DNA from: Archivesica marissinica | Taxonomy: Eukaryota > Mollusca > Bivalvia > Venerida > Vesicomyidae | NCBI GenBank assembly: GCA_014843695.1 | Contig: CM026404.1 | Span: 53,762,833-53,826,832 of the forward strand | DNA length: 64,000 bases | Reading direction: 5' to 3' | Shown: positions 45,801-53,402 of the stretch, piece by piece | Layout of the letters: every line of letters starts with the position of its first letter | Numbering within the stretch: the stretch's first letter is position 1 | Translations under genes and position numbers: made by a program | Notes under the pieces: model-generated | What the model was told of the DNA's origin: nothing | Databases searched by the model: none | Seen by the model: only the letters and a program-made list of their open reading frames with translations

Positions 45801-46420
45801 ACATCCGGTATGCGCACTATATTTGATCGTTTTACAGATGTGCAATTGTCACAATCGATCCAGATACTGGAACCAGAGATAAAGAGTACCAGCCATTGAA
45901 GGAAATGAAGAAGTAAGTTAAACAAGCTTTGTGTTAATGTAAATAAGTAATACAACTGTAAATATAACTAGAGTGAGTGAATTGTGCTTGTTTTTCTATT
46001 ACCTTCATTGGCAGTGAATCACGTGAATCTCGAAATGTGTATTGGTCCATTTAGTTGGAATACTTTGTTTTTACTGTTGTACCTTAACCAGATGTTGCCG
46101 GTGTGATAACAATTGTGATTTTATCAAATTCATATTAATTGTTCACAGAAAGGCATCCATTGAATATCTGTAGTATGTATGTAGTTCATACCCCGATGGA
46201 CGCTATTTACCCACGATTCATTCCTTATTCAACGATACGATTGTACACCTATTAGTGGTGTACACACTGCTGATGAGAACTTAAAGTTTATTGCAATATT
46301 TTCAGATTTCTGTGCATGAAACCCTATGGACCATTGACGCCTGTTATGGGAGTGCACGCATCTGTTGAGTCAGTGGGTGAAATCAAGCTTGGTGACCCTG
46401 TTTATGTCATCAGGAAATAA
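30620..46420 (+). CDS. MTARC: Mitochondrial amidoxime-reducing component (mARC, MOSC-domain) gene, 7 exons
   Basis: Seven exons with GT/AG junctions and consistent phases give one 318-residue frame: 30620-30831, 32290-32463, 40362-40536, 42443-42583, 44612-44676, 45838-45912, 46306-46420. mARC is a molybdenum-cofactor enzyme of the outer mitochondrial membrane that reduces N-hydroxylated compounds with cytochrome b5 and its reductase. Visible features are an N-terminal hydrophobic anchor (residues 6-24), the MOSC N-terminal motif IYVYPLKS (39-46), GLCDRHWVI matching the 'LRDRFW' block, FRPN (220-223), CTRC (254-257) with Cys257 aligning with the Mo-ligand cysteine, TIDPDTG, and a GDPVYVI end. 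The length is close to the usual ~335. The loop after KSA lacks the usual Cys-Lys-Gly, so it is divergent. Introns carry heavy tandem repeats. I cannot tell whether it is MTARC1- or MTARC2-like. Confidence 0.93.
30953..31232. mobile_element. 280-bp TIR element (caggcgcgtagctaggc ends) in mARC intron 1
   Basis: Perfect 17-bp inverted ends 'caggcgcgtagctaggc' and 'gcctagctacgcgcctg'. This terminus type ('CAGG.GCGTAGC.AGG') is common in hAT-like MITEs. No clear target duplication is visible. A 119-residue open frame over it (30924-31283) is incidental. Confidence 0.85.
31233..32289. other. Rest of mARC intron 1, nothing recognised
   Basis: Unique AT-rich intron. Open frames at 31657-31926 (+), 31716-31982 (-) and 31909-32157 (-) overlap one another and show no family motif. 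Confidence 0.5.
32290..32463 (+). CDS. MTARC: mARC exon 2
   Basis: The acceptor 'atttgtcag' precedes HWVISRNGQRQT. The exon ends at ...EENVVTI plus two bases of a Leu codon before donor 'gtacgt'. It corresponds to the 'DRFWLVI...QEPRL...LP' region of vertebrate mARC. Confidence 0.9.
32464..33019. other. mARC intron 2, 5' part
   Basis: Unique intronic sequence before the SINE; no gene or repeat recognised. Confidence 0.5.
33020..33310 (+). mobile_element. tRNA-derived SINE, family B, in mARC intron 2
   Basis: The head 'cagacggagctgtagtccag' plus 'tggtaacacgctggg' (A box) and B box 'caggttcgatcccc' is followed by a conserved body ('gatgggacgttaaacc', 'gtgtcggtgctttacatcgt', 'aaaagaaccagaggatactc') and a 3' end 'caaccggtagcgacgataaa'. 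There are seven further full or partial copies in the window, so it is an abundant family. The conserved central body could belong to a mollusc SINE core superfamily, which needs a library search. Confidence 0.9.
33508..38352. repeat. 4.8-kb AT-rich 20/22-bp array in mARC intron 2
   Basis: About 220 copies of 'gatatttgtataatgtatat' with or without an extra 'at' (20- or 22-bp units), with T/G variants ('gatagttg', 'gatatttgc'). The 34.3-36.7 kb middle part has many single-base deletions. Minus-strand frames up to 869 residues (YTNIIYTLYKYH words) are low-complexity by-products. This array nearly fills the largest intron of the gene. Confidence 0.96.
38353..39454. other. mARC intron 2 sequence after the AT array
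   Basis: It contains a two-copy local repeat around 38930-38996 ('gatgcattccgaatgtaaac', then 'gatgcgttccggttgtaaac') and the dispersed 'ctatctatcttcctctaa' word. No coding sequence recognised. Confidence 0.5.
39455..40061 (+). pseudogene. DIRS-type gag relic inside mARC intron 2
   Basis: The frame 39455-39856 contains HIRIADTSEGGWKTIRQY and VASDSDDES. These line up with LIRIADSSEGGWDTVNCY and LASDSEDES of the gag of the DIRS-like element on the minus strand at 50874-51857. Upstream residues (ALDNEKTSYAKEVFKEV against AIDNSKPHYCQEVLHEA) also match. After 39856 the protein continues in a different frame (HAVAYGF... SAPFRATG) to 40061. So this is a broken gag of a related family, in the opposite orientation to the larger element. 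Confidence 0.8.
40062..40361. other. End of mARC intron 2
   Basis: AT-rich, with a 'ttattattattg' microsatellite close to the exon 3 acceptor. Nothing else recognised. Confidence 0.5.
40362..40536 (+). CDS. MTARC: mARC exon 3
   Basis: Follows 'ttatttgcaag'. It encodes VSEAPQTVFDCGDKAAAWVC, equivalent to the 'GRDCGEAAAQW' helix of vertebrate mARC, and ends at HDE before donor 'gttggt'. Confidence 0.9.
40570..41228. repeat. 47-bp minisatellite in mARC intron 3
   Basis: About 14 copies of a unit with 'caaatgggttgggctacaag' and 'acggtttaatagggtaa'. It starts only about 30 bp after exon 3. Three copies carry deletions of several bases (for example 40818-40835 and 40910-40930). Confidence 0.94.
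41330..41888. repeat. 37-bp minisatellite in mARC intron 3
   Basis: About 15 copies of 'gtataacataagctgttggt' plus 'gggactggagagtagcc', with ataac/atcac and ttggtg/ttgatg variants. The first units are irregular, with an extra 'ctag'. Confidence 0.94.
42013..42300 (+). mobile_element. SINE family B in mARC intron 3
   Basis: Full-length copy: tRNA-like head with 'tgtagtccagtggtaacacg' and B box 'aggttcgaccccc', conserved body, 3' end 'accggtagcgacgataaata', then an A/C-rich tail. Confidence 0.9.
42443..42583 (+). CDS. MTARC: mARC exon 4
   Basis: The acceptor 'tttcggttacag' precedes VAFQDFVQCMFVG. It includes SLEVLNKRL and FRPNLIIDG, the best-conserved MOSC strand, and ends at TPYDE before 'gtaaat'. 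Phase 0 on both sides. Confidence 0.92.
42860..42980 (-). mobile_element. Possible SINE relic with tRNA-like head
   Basis: On the minus strand 'gtctccgtggcccagtggtt' runs directly into 'cgaatctcgtcagggg', resembling A and B boxes with the intervening part deleted. A single copy, so tentative. Confidence 0.4.
43120..43765. repeat. 17-bp minisatellite with two alternating units, mARC intron 4
   Basis: About 38 copies mixing 'agaccacttgtattaag' and 'agaccacttgtaggtag'. The two variants are interspersed rather than in blocks, with decayed copies at the 3' edge (43690-43765). Confidence 0.94.
43770..44099. other. mARC intron 4 spacer
   Basis: It contains a short SINE-B-like 3' end ('gggcaaccagtagcgacgct' at about 43878) without a head. 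No gene. Confidence 0.5.
44100..44396. mobile_element. 297-bp TIR element in mARC intron 4
   Basis: The left end 'cacagacgcttggggtttgg' and the right end 'ccagaccccaagcgcctgtg' are inverted. Inner inverted words 'gggttcaaaacaa' and 'ggttttgaactg', and 'taggccattcgaag' and 'cttggaatggccta', extend the symmetry through the whole element. No coding frame. The target duplication is unclear. Confidence 0.75.
44612..44676 (+). CDS. MTARC: mARC exon 5
   Basis: Short exon ANWQTIYIGENAEIRFVDNC plus Thr and two bases of Arg; donor 'gtaagg'. It ends just before the metal-ligand cysteine. Confidence 0.92.
44741..45018 (-). mobile_element. SINE family B in mARC intron 5 (minus)
   Basis: Begins in plus orientation with 'cgtttatttatcgtcgctac' and ends with the head complement 'gtccagcgtgttaccactgg'. 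Full-length, opposite orientation to the host gene. Confidence 0.88.
45194..45436 (-). mobile_element. SINE family A in mARC intron 5 (minus)
   Basis: Complete copy with the head complement 'gctagcacgacttcca', B-box complement 'gggctcgaactc', and the conserved 'cctcattcctgatggaatcc' body. Confidence 0.88.
45618..45822. repeat. 30-bp minisatellite abutting the mARC exon 6 acceptor
   Basis: About seven copies of 'actacaatccggtatgcgca' plus 'ctatattcaa'. The last, decayed copy ends about 15 bp before exon 6, so the polypyrimidine/branch region borders or overlaps the repeat. Copy-number change here would directly alter the distance to the splice acceptor. Confidence 0.93.
45838..45912 (+). CDS. 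MTARC: mARC exon 6
   Basis: The acceptor 'tcgttttacag' precedes CAIVTIDPDTGTRDKEYQPL, the Mo-ligand cysteine strand. Donor 'gtaagt' follows two bases of a Lys codon. Confidence 0.92.
46306..46420 (+). CDS. MTARC: mARC exon 7 and stop
   Basis: The acceptor 'caatattttcag' precedes FLCMKPYGPLTPVMGVHASV. The end GEIKLGDPVYVIRK matches the conserved MOSC C-terminus. TAA at 46418-46420. Confidence 0.93.
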
Positions 46421-46421
46421 A
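46416..46421 (+). promoter_or_regulatory. AATAAA overlapping the mARC stop codon
   Basis: The hexamer AATAAA spans the last sense codon and the TAA. If used, the 3' UTR would be about 20 nt. A later signal cannot be excluded. Confidence 0.4.
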
Positions 46422-46539
46422 GACAGAAATATAGATAATATATAATTTCGAATGAATTGATCGTGTTTAGTGTTTTACTTGAGTTAATTAAGGCTCTGTA
46501 TCCACCACTTGTGCCGTGGGTATGTTCGCTACCCGATAA

Positions 46540-46617
46540 TACATGTAAAGGCATTTGGGCAACCTAGATTACGGACAAGTCTGACAGGTGAACGTACATC
46601 AATGCATGGGTTTTACT
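46540..46617. repeat. Flanking direct repeat next to the DIRS-like element, copy 1
   Basis: 78 bp with 'gggcaacctagattacggac' and 'tcaatgcatgggttttactg', repeated at 53403-53480 on the far side of the DIRS/TTAA-element complex with a few mismatches. Confidence 0.85.
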
Positions 46618-46740
46618 GTCCCCTCAAATCGTACCCCACGGACAAGAACTGTCACAATAAAACATTAATACCATAAAGAATATGAACAAAGTTTCAATGA
46701 ATAATAGTTTAATTTGTTGTAAGCGACTTGGTGTCGACTG
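46618..46740 (-). repeat. DIRS-like element, split direct repeat B2
   Basis: Matches 47186-47300 almost base for base ('aatcgtaccccacggacaag', 'caaagtttcaatgaataata', 'gcgacttggtgtcgactg'). Confidence 0.88.
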
Positions 46741-47073
46741 CATATGTACAAAAACATTCGTATATATTCATTATCAATATAAACACAACATTATTCATTT
46801 TATTCAAAATTAAATTGAATAATTGTTACGTTTCCACTCATATTATTGAGTTAACTGTCATTAACAGTTAATCACATGTCCAACATGAATATAATATCAT
46901 GATCTCATATACACCGAACCGATTAAAAAAAAACAGTGATTTTCTATCTAATCAATTTATAACTATCCTGCCTCGAAATCCGTTCAGTGTATAATTTTAT
47001 TTACAAAATGGAACACACACCTGAAATACAAGTGTTAAAACTTAAAATTAAACATTTTCTACGGACAAAGCGA
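46741..47073. other. AT-rich gap between repeats B2 and A2
   Basis: 330 bp with no partner elsewhere in the window. In a canonical split-repeat element A2 and B2 adjoin, so this may be a later insertion or a unique part of the 3' end. Confidence 0.4.
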
Positions 47074-47175
47074 AAAGATCGTGCTCGCCAGAGCGCGAAA
47101 AAGCGCCCCGCAGTGGTCCGTCAGGAACAATACGAGGGGAAATAATTCTCTTCTAATTCACTTCGTTTAACCGAA
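47074..47175 (-). repeat. DIRS-like element, split direct repeat A2
   Basis: Matches 51860-51955 ('atcgtgctcgccagagcgcg', 'gcagtggtccgtcaggaaca', 'attcacttcgtttaa'). Confidence 0.88.
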
Positions 47176-47185
47176 AAGAATTATA

Positions 47186-47300
47186 TTCCCCTCAAATCGT
47201 ACCCCACGGACAAGAACTGTCACAATAAAACATTAGTAAGAATATTAACAAAGTTTCAATGAATAATAGTTTAATTTGTTGTAGGCGACTTGGTGTCGAC
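47186..47300 (-). repeat. DIRS-like element, split direct repeat B1
   Basis: Copy of 46618-46740, adjacent to A2. Together with it this forms the B1-A2 junction expected at the 3' side of PAT/Ngaro-type elements. Confidence 0.85.
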
Positions 47301-47424
47301 TGAACCTAAAGAACGGGAAAATCTAGGTAATATATAAACTAGAAAATCTATTACTTGTATTTAATATACGTGTTTCGTCAATAAACATACAACATGACAT
47401 CACAATACTAAATACTTATAATGT

Positions 47425-48372
47425 TCATAAACCCAGACATTGCGAAACAATAAGACGTTCCTCCAAACTGTCTTTCACATAACCGTCTTTTGTTTGTTCG
47501 CTGATCCAACGACCATGTCTTTTAAAATGTCTGTCCTTAACACCCTTGTTTGAACGTAATGAATGCAAACAACACTTTGATATGTCTATAACATGTGGAG
47601 CAAGAGCAATTTTAAAAAGATCCCTCAAGGTACTGTATGACATGGGCTTATTAACTTTCCTGCACTTAAAACCTGTTTTTGTAGCACTCAAATTGCAAAA
47701 TATATAATCATCTGAATTCTCTTGGAAATTTGCCCATTCAAGATAGTTTACAGTGGAACTGGACATAGTGATTTTCCTGTTTTGGCAATAATGATCCAAG
47801 CACCGTCTCTGTATTGATCTGTTTTACTAGATTCAATAAATATTTCCATATGAGTATCACGAAAAACTAAATCATTTCTTTTTATTTTCAACCAACTCTG
47901 AACTTCTTAAAAATCCAGCGAATGATAACAATAAAGCACATATTGTTCTCTGAGACCTGATATTACCATGCGTATATAAACTCTTGTAAACTGAAGAAAG
48001 AAGATCCACAGTTACAGGCTCTTTCTTTACGACAGGCCTAGCAAGAATACGCTTTGCTGCTTGTAATACATTATAAACTAATGAAGAATTAGTAGGTGAA
48101 GTTAAACCATTAATTTCGTGAACCCATTTTATAGCGTAGTAAGATTTTTCAATCGGTTTTGCCGAAGAAGCATTTTGCATTAATGAAGTTAGATAAATGG
48201 CTAACGGTAATGCCCTGGCGGGCAAATTGTCCCCACTACCAAGACTATTTGAAAAAGCCCACTTTTTCCATCGGTTAAATGCGCTGTTATAACCTTTACA
48301 CGTACTATCAGCTCTGGAATGCTGTAATATCTTGGGCAGTAGGGTCACTTTGTCCACCAGAACATCCGGCAA
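47425..48372 (-). pseudogene. Tyrosine recombinase (YR) of the DIRS-like element, two frameshifts
   Basis: The N-terminal SAM-like core domain runs from 48372 (ADSTCKGYNSAFNRWKKW). The catalytic domain starts with SFAGFLRSSELVENK (first catalytic Arg). A frameshift near 47872 is followed by FRDTHMEIFIESSKTDQY and a second shift near 47755. Then CCLHSLRSNKG (the H-x-x-R box), KRHGRWISEQTKDGYV (His/Trp and the Tyr nucleophile) and the C-terminus. All five catalytic positions are therefore still visible. YR joins circular or linear cDNA to the genome without a target duplication. Confidence 0.85.
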
Positions 48373-48639
48373 TTCTTCAATTTCGTTCTTGTGACACTGT
48401 AAAAATAAACGTGTAACATAATTTTAAATTATATGTTTCAACATTTTGCTAATTACCAAGTATTGTACATACCGGTATATAAAGTCAACCGTTTAAGTAT
48501 TTGCAACATTGTAACAAAACAGTTATAGCTTAACACAAAAACAAAATGTGTTTATAACATAAGAACAAGATTCACTTTAACTATTTGTCTATTTCTTATA
48601 TGATGAAATTTAATGTATATAAAGCAAAACCAGCTGTAT

Positions 48640-48840
48640 AGCAAGGCTATTATCATGGCTGTCAATCAAGACTATTATCAGGGCTGTAAATCAAGACTTA
48701 TCATGGCTGCAAAGCCAGGCTATTCTCATGGCTGCAAAGCCAGGCTATTCTCATGGCTGCAAAGCCAGGCTATTCTCATGGCTGCAAAGCCAGGCTATTC
48801 TCATGGCTGCAAAGCCAGGCTATTCTCATGGCTGCGAAGC
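48640..48840. repeat. 25-bp tandem repeat inside the DIRS-like element
   Basis: Five to six exact copies of 'ctattctcatggctgcaaag' plus 'ccagg', preceded by decayed copies. It lies between the YR frame and the end of pol, so it arose in this copy or its recent ancestor. Confidence 0.9.
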
Positions 48841-48999
48841 CAACCGATACATGAATACAATGACTGTCGATAAATCATGTTTAGTGAATATTCTAATAAC
48901 TGTCCGTCAAAAATCAGGAATAAAATATAGGACGTGAAACAAATAGTTTATGTTATATTGCTTTAATTTAAAGGAACGGGGGATAAATCGTAATTGTTA

Positions 49000-50880
49000 A
49001 GTCAAATTATTGGTTTCAGAATTAATCCCCTTTTTATAACTAAATCGGATAGCCAACATATTAAAACACAAGTCCTTATTCCCGAAAATGCCTTTGCCAT
49101 TTTTACAACAGGTGTAAAATTCCTTTTTTATTGGTTAATGCATCCATTCGGGAACTTGGTTAGTAAAAACCCCATTCGGGCATACAATTGGCCAATAATT
49201 AGCAGATGTCCAGTGGGGAGTAATAAGAACACCTTGAACGTTATATGTGACAATTTTCTTAAGTACTCTGTGAACTAATGATATCGGTGGAACAAAAAAT
49301 CCGAACTTTCCGGACCAATCATCTGTGAATGCGTCTATACCGCTCGAATTAATATTTCAAAATCTAGAATAAAAAACCGGTAACTTAGCATTGTGATCGG
49401 AAGCGAACCAATCAACTTCTAGCGGGCCCCATTTACTCTGTACTAAATCCAGAATGGCATAAGAAATACCACAGTCATCAAAATCGCAAATATTAGAAAG
49501 AAAATCTGCTTTTTCATTCTCTGACCTAGGTATCCATTCAATATCAATGATAGTTGAATTGTTTACGCCAAATTTGTATAAGTCTAAAGCTATAGACTGT
49601 AAATCATAAACCATCGAACCTTTGCCTACAATTTTACTCACTGCTTGGTTGTATGTAAACCATTTAACTCTTTGATACTGTAGTAAATGATCTAAAGATT
49701 TCAAAACTCTGTAAACTGCCATGAGTTCTCTCCATGTAGAGGACCGTAAAGACTCTACCGGTGACCAAACACCGTGTGCTATATTACTATATGCACTTAC
49801 TTCATACTCGCCGTAAGCTAGAGAACTTACGTCTGAATACACAATTTTTGTAGAAGAAAAGCAATCAAAAAGCTTTCTAGAATTCAAATGAGGTAACTAT
49901 CTTTTCCAGAATTCTAACTGGTCCTTACTCTCTGGAGACAATTTTACATAAAAATCCCAGTGAGGGACTGTAGCTATGTCCATACTAATAAATCTGGTCA
50001 TAATTTGAGAAATGTTACCTATGACTATAGACATTGAAATCACTTGACCAACAAAACTAGCCAAGGATCGAACATGAACCCTGCTGTGTTTCACAATGCT
50101 ATGTGACAATTTATCCAATGTCTTAAGACATTTATTAATTCTAGTTTGAGGTATGGATATCATTCCAGATACTGAATAAATATATCCCAGGAATTGTAAA
50201 TGTTGTACCGGTACCCAAATACATTTTGCTGACTTGGGAACAAACCCTGAAAGAATGAGATCCTGTTTGACTGGAACCCCGAGAGATAAAGTACGTTCGT
50301 AACCAGAATCGCACCCAAAACCATCGTCTAGAAACATGAATACCTTTTTACCTTCTGCTCTCCACTTTGAAATTAATGGTCTTGTAACCTTGCTGAATAT
50401 ATACGGACTTGTAGATAAACCGAAAGGTAATACTAAAAATTTATAGTACTTGATAATTCCGTTTTTGTCCTTCCATGAAACCCAAAAATTTAGTATGTGG
50501 TGGGAAAATTTCAATGAAATGATAAGATGAATGTATGTCAAACTTAATCATCCAAAACTTTTTGTCCAAAAAAGATAACGCTACTTTGATATCTTCATAC
50601 CTGAAATACTGTTTCCATAAATGTTTATTTACTACTCTGAGGTCAAGGATCAGACGTTTCTTACTGTTATCCCGGACTGAAACTGTGAGCGGATTAACAA
50701 TGTAAGGAATGCAGTCGCATAGCTCGACTAAATTTCTATCCAATAATTCTGAAATAGCTTCACTTACAAAATCGCAATTATTTATGGCAGATTTATTGTT
50801 GCGTAAAAATGAACACGCAGGTTCTGAATAAAAAGGTATTTTATAGCCTTGTGAAATAGTATCAACTATAAAATTATTTG
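49000..50880 (-). pseudogene. Reverse transcriptase-RNase H (pol) of the DIRS-like element, broken
   Basis: The frame runs from about 50880 (overlapping the gag end): SQGYKIPFYSEPACSFL, SKKRLILDLRVVNKHL, MIKFDIHSSYHFIEI. A frameshift near 50475 leads to KFLVLPFGLSTSPYIFSKV and the catalytic VFMFLDDGFG. RNase H follows after an in-frame TAG at about 49888 (IVYSDVSSLAYGEYEV, STWRELMAVYRVL, NEKADFLSN). A DIRS-type C-terminal domain follows (DWFASDHNAKLPVFYSRF), interrupted by a TGA in place of a Trp codon at about 49355, then DAFTDDWSGKF and further stops. The domain order RT-RH-YR is diagnostic of DIRS-class elements. Confidence 0.85.
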
Positions 50881-51857
50881 CACTTATAGATTGCCAGAAA
50901 GTTATCTCTCAAGCGACCTCTAACTAAAATGTCTTTTTGTCCAGATTCATAATAGTCTTTTGTCAATTTTGATTCTGCTTTTTTAGGTAAACTAACAGAA
51001 TGTGAAAAATACTCATCTTCCATAGTGTAATCTTGAAACTCCCTACTTTCCTGTCCGGATCTGTCGATGTCGAACCATGTAGCATAGGGACATGAACGTC
51101 GGAAGTGTTCGAACGAGCCGCAGGAGAAGCGTGAGCCATAGGCGACTGGTCTCGATGGGAAGTTGCCTGAGCCTCGAAAAAGCCTTCCTCCTCTTGTTGG
51201 AAGAGTTGAAAAATTCCCTTCTGGTGTGTAGTTACGAAAGGAAGAAGGGTAGTTGAACAAAGCACCAGAAGTAACAGTAGCTGAAGGTGCTTTACGTGCT
51301 GGCTGCAAACGTTTGACCGACTTTGATTTCCGTTTCTTGAGAGCCTGATTTTCGGCCTTGCGGAGTTTAGATTCGTCTTCGGAATCGCTGGCCAGTGGGT
51401 GAGAAGTGTAGCAATTGACGGTGTCCCAGCCTCCCTCAGAGCTGTCGGCGATGCGAATAAGTTTCTGGCGTTTTCTGACATTTTCCAATGCCTCGTGCAG
51501 AACCTCTTGGCAATAATGTGGTTTGCTATTATCGATAGCCCAAACCGCCTGATTCATAAAGTCAATAATTTCACAGTTAAATACGTACTGTATTTTGTTG
51601 GCCTGGCGTTTCCACTGAATATCAATGTCCGACTTCAATTTCTTGACTTCTTTCCCAACTGTAGCGTTACTACCACGTACTTCCTCTCTCAAGGATGTAA
51701 CTTCTTCTCTGTGCTGTGAAAGCTGTCGGGAAATCTCAGCTAAATGTTCCTTTATCGACGTATCGTTATCGTTTGTCGGAGGTGCGGAAGAAAACGTTTC
51801 TACGGACATGTTGACAGTCGAGTGACCAAGCGCTGAAGTGAACTGACCACTTCGCAA
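50874..51857 (-). CDS. gag-like protein of the DIRS-like element
   Basis: An uninterrupted 327-residue frame. A better start is Met17 (51809, MSVETFSSAPP). Residues ~35-80 form a predicted coiled coil (ISRQLSQHREEVTSLREEV). Next come a conserved block LIRIADSSEGGWDTVNCY and LASDSEDES, a basic segment (KKRKSKSVKRLQ), a Gly/Arg/Phe region, and a single knuckle-like CGSFEHFRRSC that lacks the first Cys of a typical CCHC. It overlaps the start of pol in another frame. The relic at 39455 is a homologue. Confidence 0.85.
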   Translation of the reverse strand: MRSGQFTSALGHSTVNMSVETFSSAPPTNDNDTSIKEHLAEISRQLSQHREEVTSLREEVRGSNATVGKEVKKLKSDIDIQWKRQANKIQYVFNCEIIDFMNQAVWAIDNSKPHYCQEVLHEALENVRKRQKLIRIADSSEGGWDTVNCYTSHPLASDSEDESKLRKAENQALKKRKSKSVKRLQPARKAPSATVTSGALFNYPSSFRNYTPEGNFSTLPTRGGRLFRGSGNFPSRPVAYGSRFSCGSFEHFRRSCPYATWFDIDRSGQESREFQDYTMEDEYFSHSVSLPKKAESKLTKDYYESGQKDILVRGRLRDNFLAIYKCK

Positions 51858-51859
51858 AG

Positions 51860-51955
51860 CGAAATAATCGTGCTCGCCAGAGCGCGAAAATGCGCCCCGC
51901 AGTGGTCCGTCAGGAACAATACGAGGGGAAATAATTCTCTTCTAATTCACTTCGT
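51860..51955 (-). repeat. DIRS-like element, split direct repeat A1
   Basis: Copy of 47074-47175. Its outer end 'cacttcgtttaa' is interrupted at TTAA by the element at 51960-53393. Confidence 0.87.
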
Positions 51956-51959
51956 TTAA

Positions 51960-53393
51960 AGGCCTGCAGTTTGACCCCGTCCAATTGTAAAGATTTATAC
52001 TTTACTACCTGTTCCATGTGATTAGTGGCTTGTATCAACAATGTAGCAGTACATTCAGTATAATTTGGCGTATGTAGGTATTTTCTAACGGTTAATATGC
52101 ACGATCACTCTGTGAGCTGAGAATTAGTCAAAATGAGGCCCTGACAATTTAAATAAACGTATATTATTGATTGTAAAGAAAATTGATAGTTATGAGTACC
52201 ACTTATATCTATTATGACCCACGTACATATCAGAGGTTATAAATTGCTGAATTGAAGTTCTGTATTTTTATAGTACTTACAACTGGTATAAACAATTCAA
52301 CTCCACTTATGGCCCAAATAAGGCTGGTTGCGCGGGTTAGGCAGCCAGTTCCTGCATTGCTGTACCACACATTCAGGCATCAGTTCCCTCTTATGCCAAG
52401 TACAGTCTCCTCTTCTAGCCGCTACTTTTCTCTCTATATATCTGACATCTTTCCATGCGCCACAATTATATAGCATTGCCCAAAACCTCCTGTATAGAAG
52501 CTTTCTCTCATGTGAATTTAGATTATGCGGTGGACGATTATTAGCAGGCCACCAAAGTTGTTTGTTCTGTTCATTTATTATGCAAGGGGAACACAAGCAC
52601 AGTGGACACTCAGCAACACCTTCAGCATGCTGAGGCATAGGGGGAGGTACGTAAGCAGCCTCTGCAACGGGCATGGCGGTGGCTGTTTCTTCTATTTCCA
52701 TCTCTACGTCCCAGTTCTTATTTTGCAAGAAAGTCAGCAATTCTTTTCTCTGCTCATCAGTTACATACATTGTTATTTTACTCAATGGCATCTTGTAGAA
52801 ATCGGCAGAATATGTGTAATACTCGTATGTTCAAGAGATTATAATTATAATATTATACATGTACTCATAGCATTCACTGTGATTATTATGTAGCATCAAT
52901 ATCGGTAAACACACACTGACACAGAGAAATATTTAAAATATAACAGAAAACTTGCGAATAATACTGTAGATATATAATTAAATGAAGTATGAAGGTTACC
53001 ATATAACGAACACATATAGTTTATTCATATAAATACATACATATTATATACATGCATACAAATTATCAGTCTCAGTGATTACGCTACGGCTGATGAGGCA
53101 CCTACATAACATGTAATCTATGTCCCTGGGCTGATCTGGATTATGTAGTTTGAATACTCATAACTATCAATTTTCTTTACAATCAATAATATACGTTTAC
53201 TTAAATTGTCAGGGCCTCATTTTGACTAATTCTCAGCTCACAGAGTGATCGTGCATATTAACCGTTAGAAAATACCTACATACGCCAAATTATACTGAAT
53301 GTACTGCTACATTGTTGATACAAGCCACTAATCACATGGAACAGGTAGTAAAGTATAAATCTTTACAATTGGACGGGGTCAAACTGCAGGCCT
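51960..53393. mobile_element. TTAA-flanked DNA element with ~240-bp TIRs, copy 1
   Basis: 1434 bp bounded by TTAA (51956-51959 and 53394-53397). The inverted ends begin 'aggcctgcagtttgaccccg' and continue as long TIRs of about 240 bp (51960-52199 against 53155-53393). The centre holds one 164-residue frame on the minus strand and no recognisable DDE transposase. TTAA duplication is seen in Kolobok and piggyBac elements; AGGC-type ends fit Kolobok better. It is inserted in the outer end of the DIRS-like element. Confidence 0.88.
52297..52791 (-). CDS. 164-residue Cys-rich protein carried by TTAA element, copy 1
   Basis: Starts at ATG 52789-52791. Residues 1-35 are a polar region (TDEQRKELLTFLQNKNWDVE); 36-60 are Ala/Pro-rich. 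Residues 62-70 hold a C-x2-C-x-C-x2-C cluster (CPLCLCSPC), followed by QLWWPANNRPPH (79-89), a helical Arg-rich segment with LLYRRFWAMLY (98-108), and a tail MPECVVQQCRNWLPNP ... PYLGHKW (139-163). I recall similar 'MPxCVx..R..xPNP...Y.GHKW' tails in uncharacterised proteins of molluscs and cnidarians, and a loose likeness to the zinc-binding ballast-type domain of P2X7; neither is verified. It may be a DNA- or zinc-binding accessory protein. Function unknown. Confidence 0.65.
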   Translation of the reverse strand: MPLSKITMYVTDEQRKELLTFLQNKNWDVEMEIEETATAMPVAEAAYVPPPMPQHAEGVAECPLCLCSPCIINEQNKQLWWPANNRPPHNLNSHERKLLYRRFWAMLYNCGAWKDVRYIERKVAARRGDCTWHKRELMPECVVQQCRNWLPNPRNQPYLGHKWS

Positions 53394-53402
53394 TTAAACC
53401 AA

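Larger units (their letters stand above)
46618..51955 (-). mobile_element. DIRS/Ngaro-like tyrosine-recombinase retroelement, decayed
   Basis: Read on the minus strand the order is repeat A1 (51955-51860), gag, RT-RNase H, tyrosine recombinase, repeat B1 (47300-47186), repeat A2 (47175-47074), a 330-bp AT-rich gap, repeat B2 (46740-46618). A1-ORFs-B1-A2-B2 is the split-direct-repeat layout of PAT/Ngaro-type YR elements, which integrate by recombination and lack an integrase and true LTRs. Several stops and frameshifts in pol and YR show that this copy is inactive. It lies just downstream of the mARC gene. Confidence 0.88.

Noticed and set aside
48613..48937. Plus-strand frames with the repeated words GCKARLFSWL and AAKPGYSHG
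   Set aside because: Shadow of the 25-bp tandem repeat in the minus-strand DIRS-like element.
48994..49278. 94-residue plus-strand frame
   Set aside because: Opposite strand of the decayed C-terminal part of the DIRS pol.
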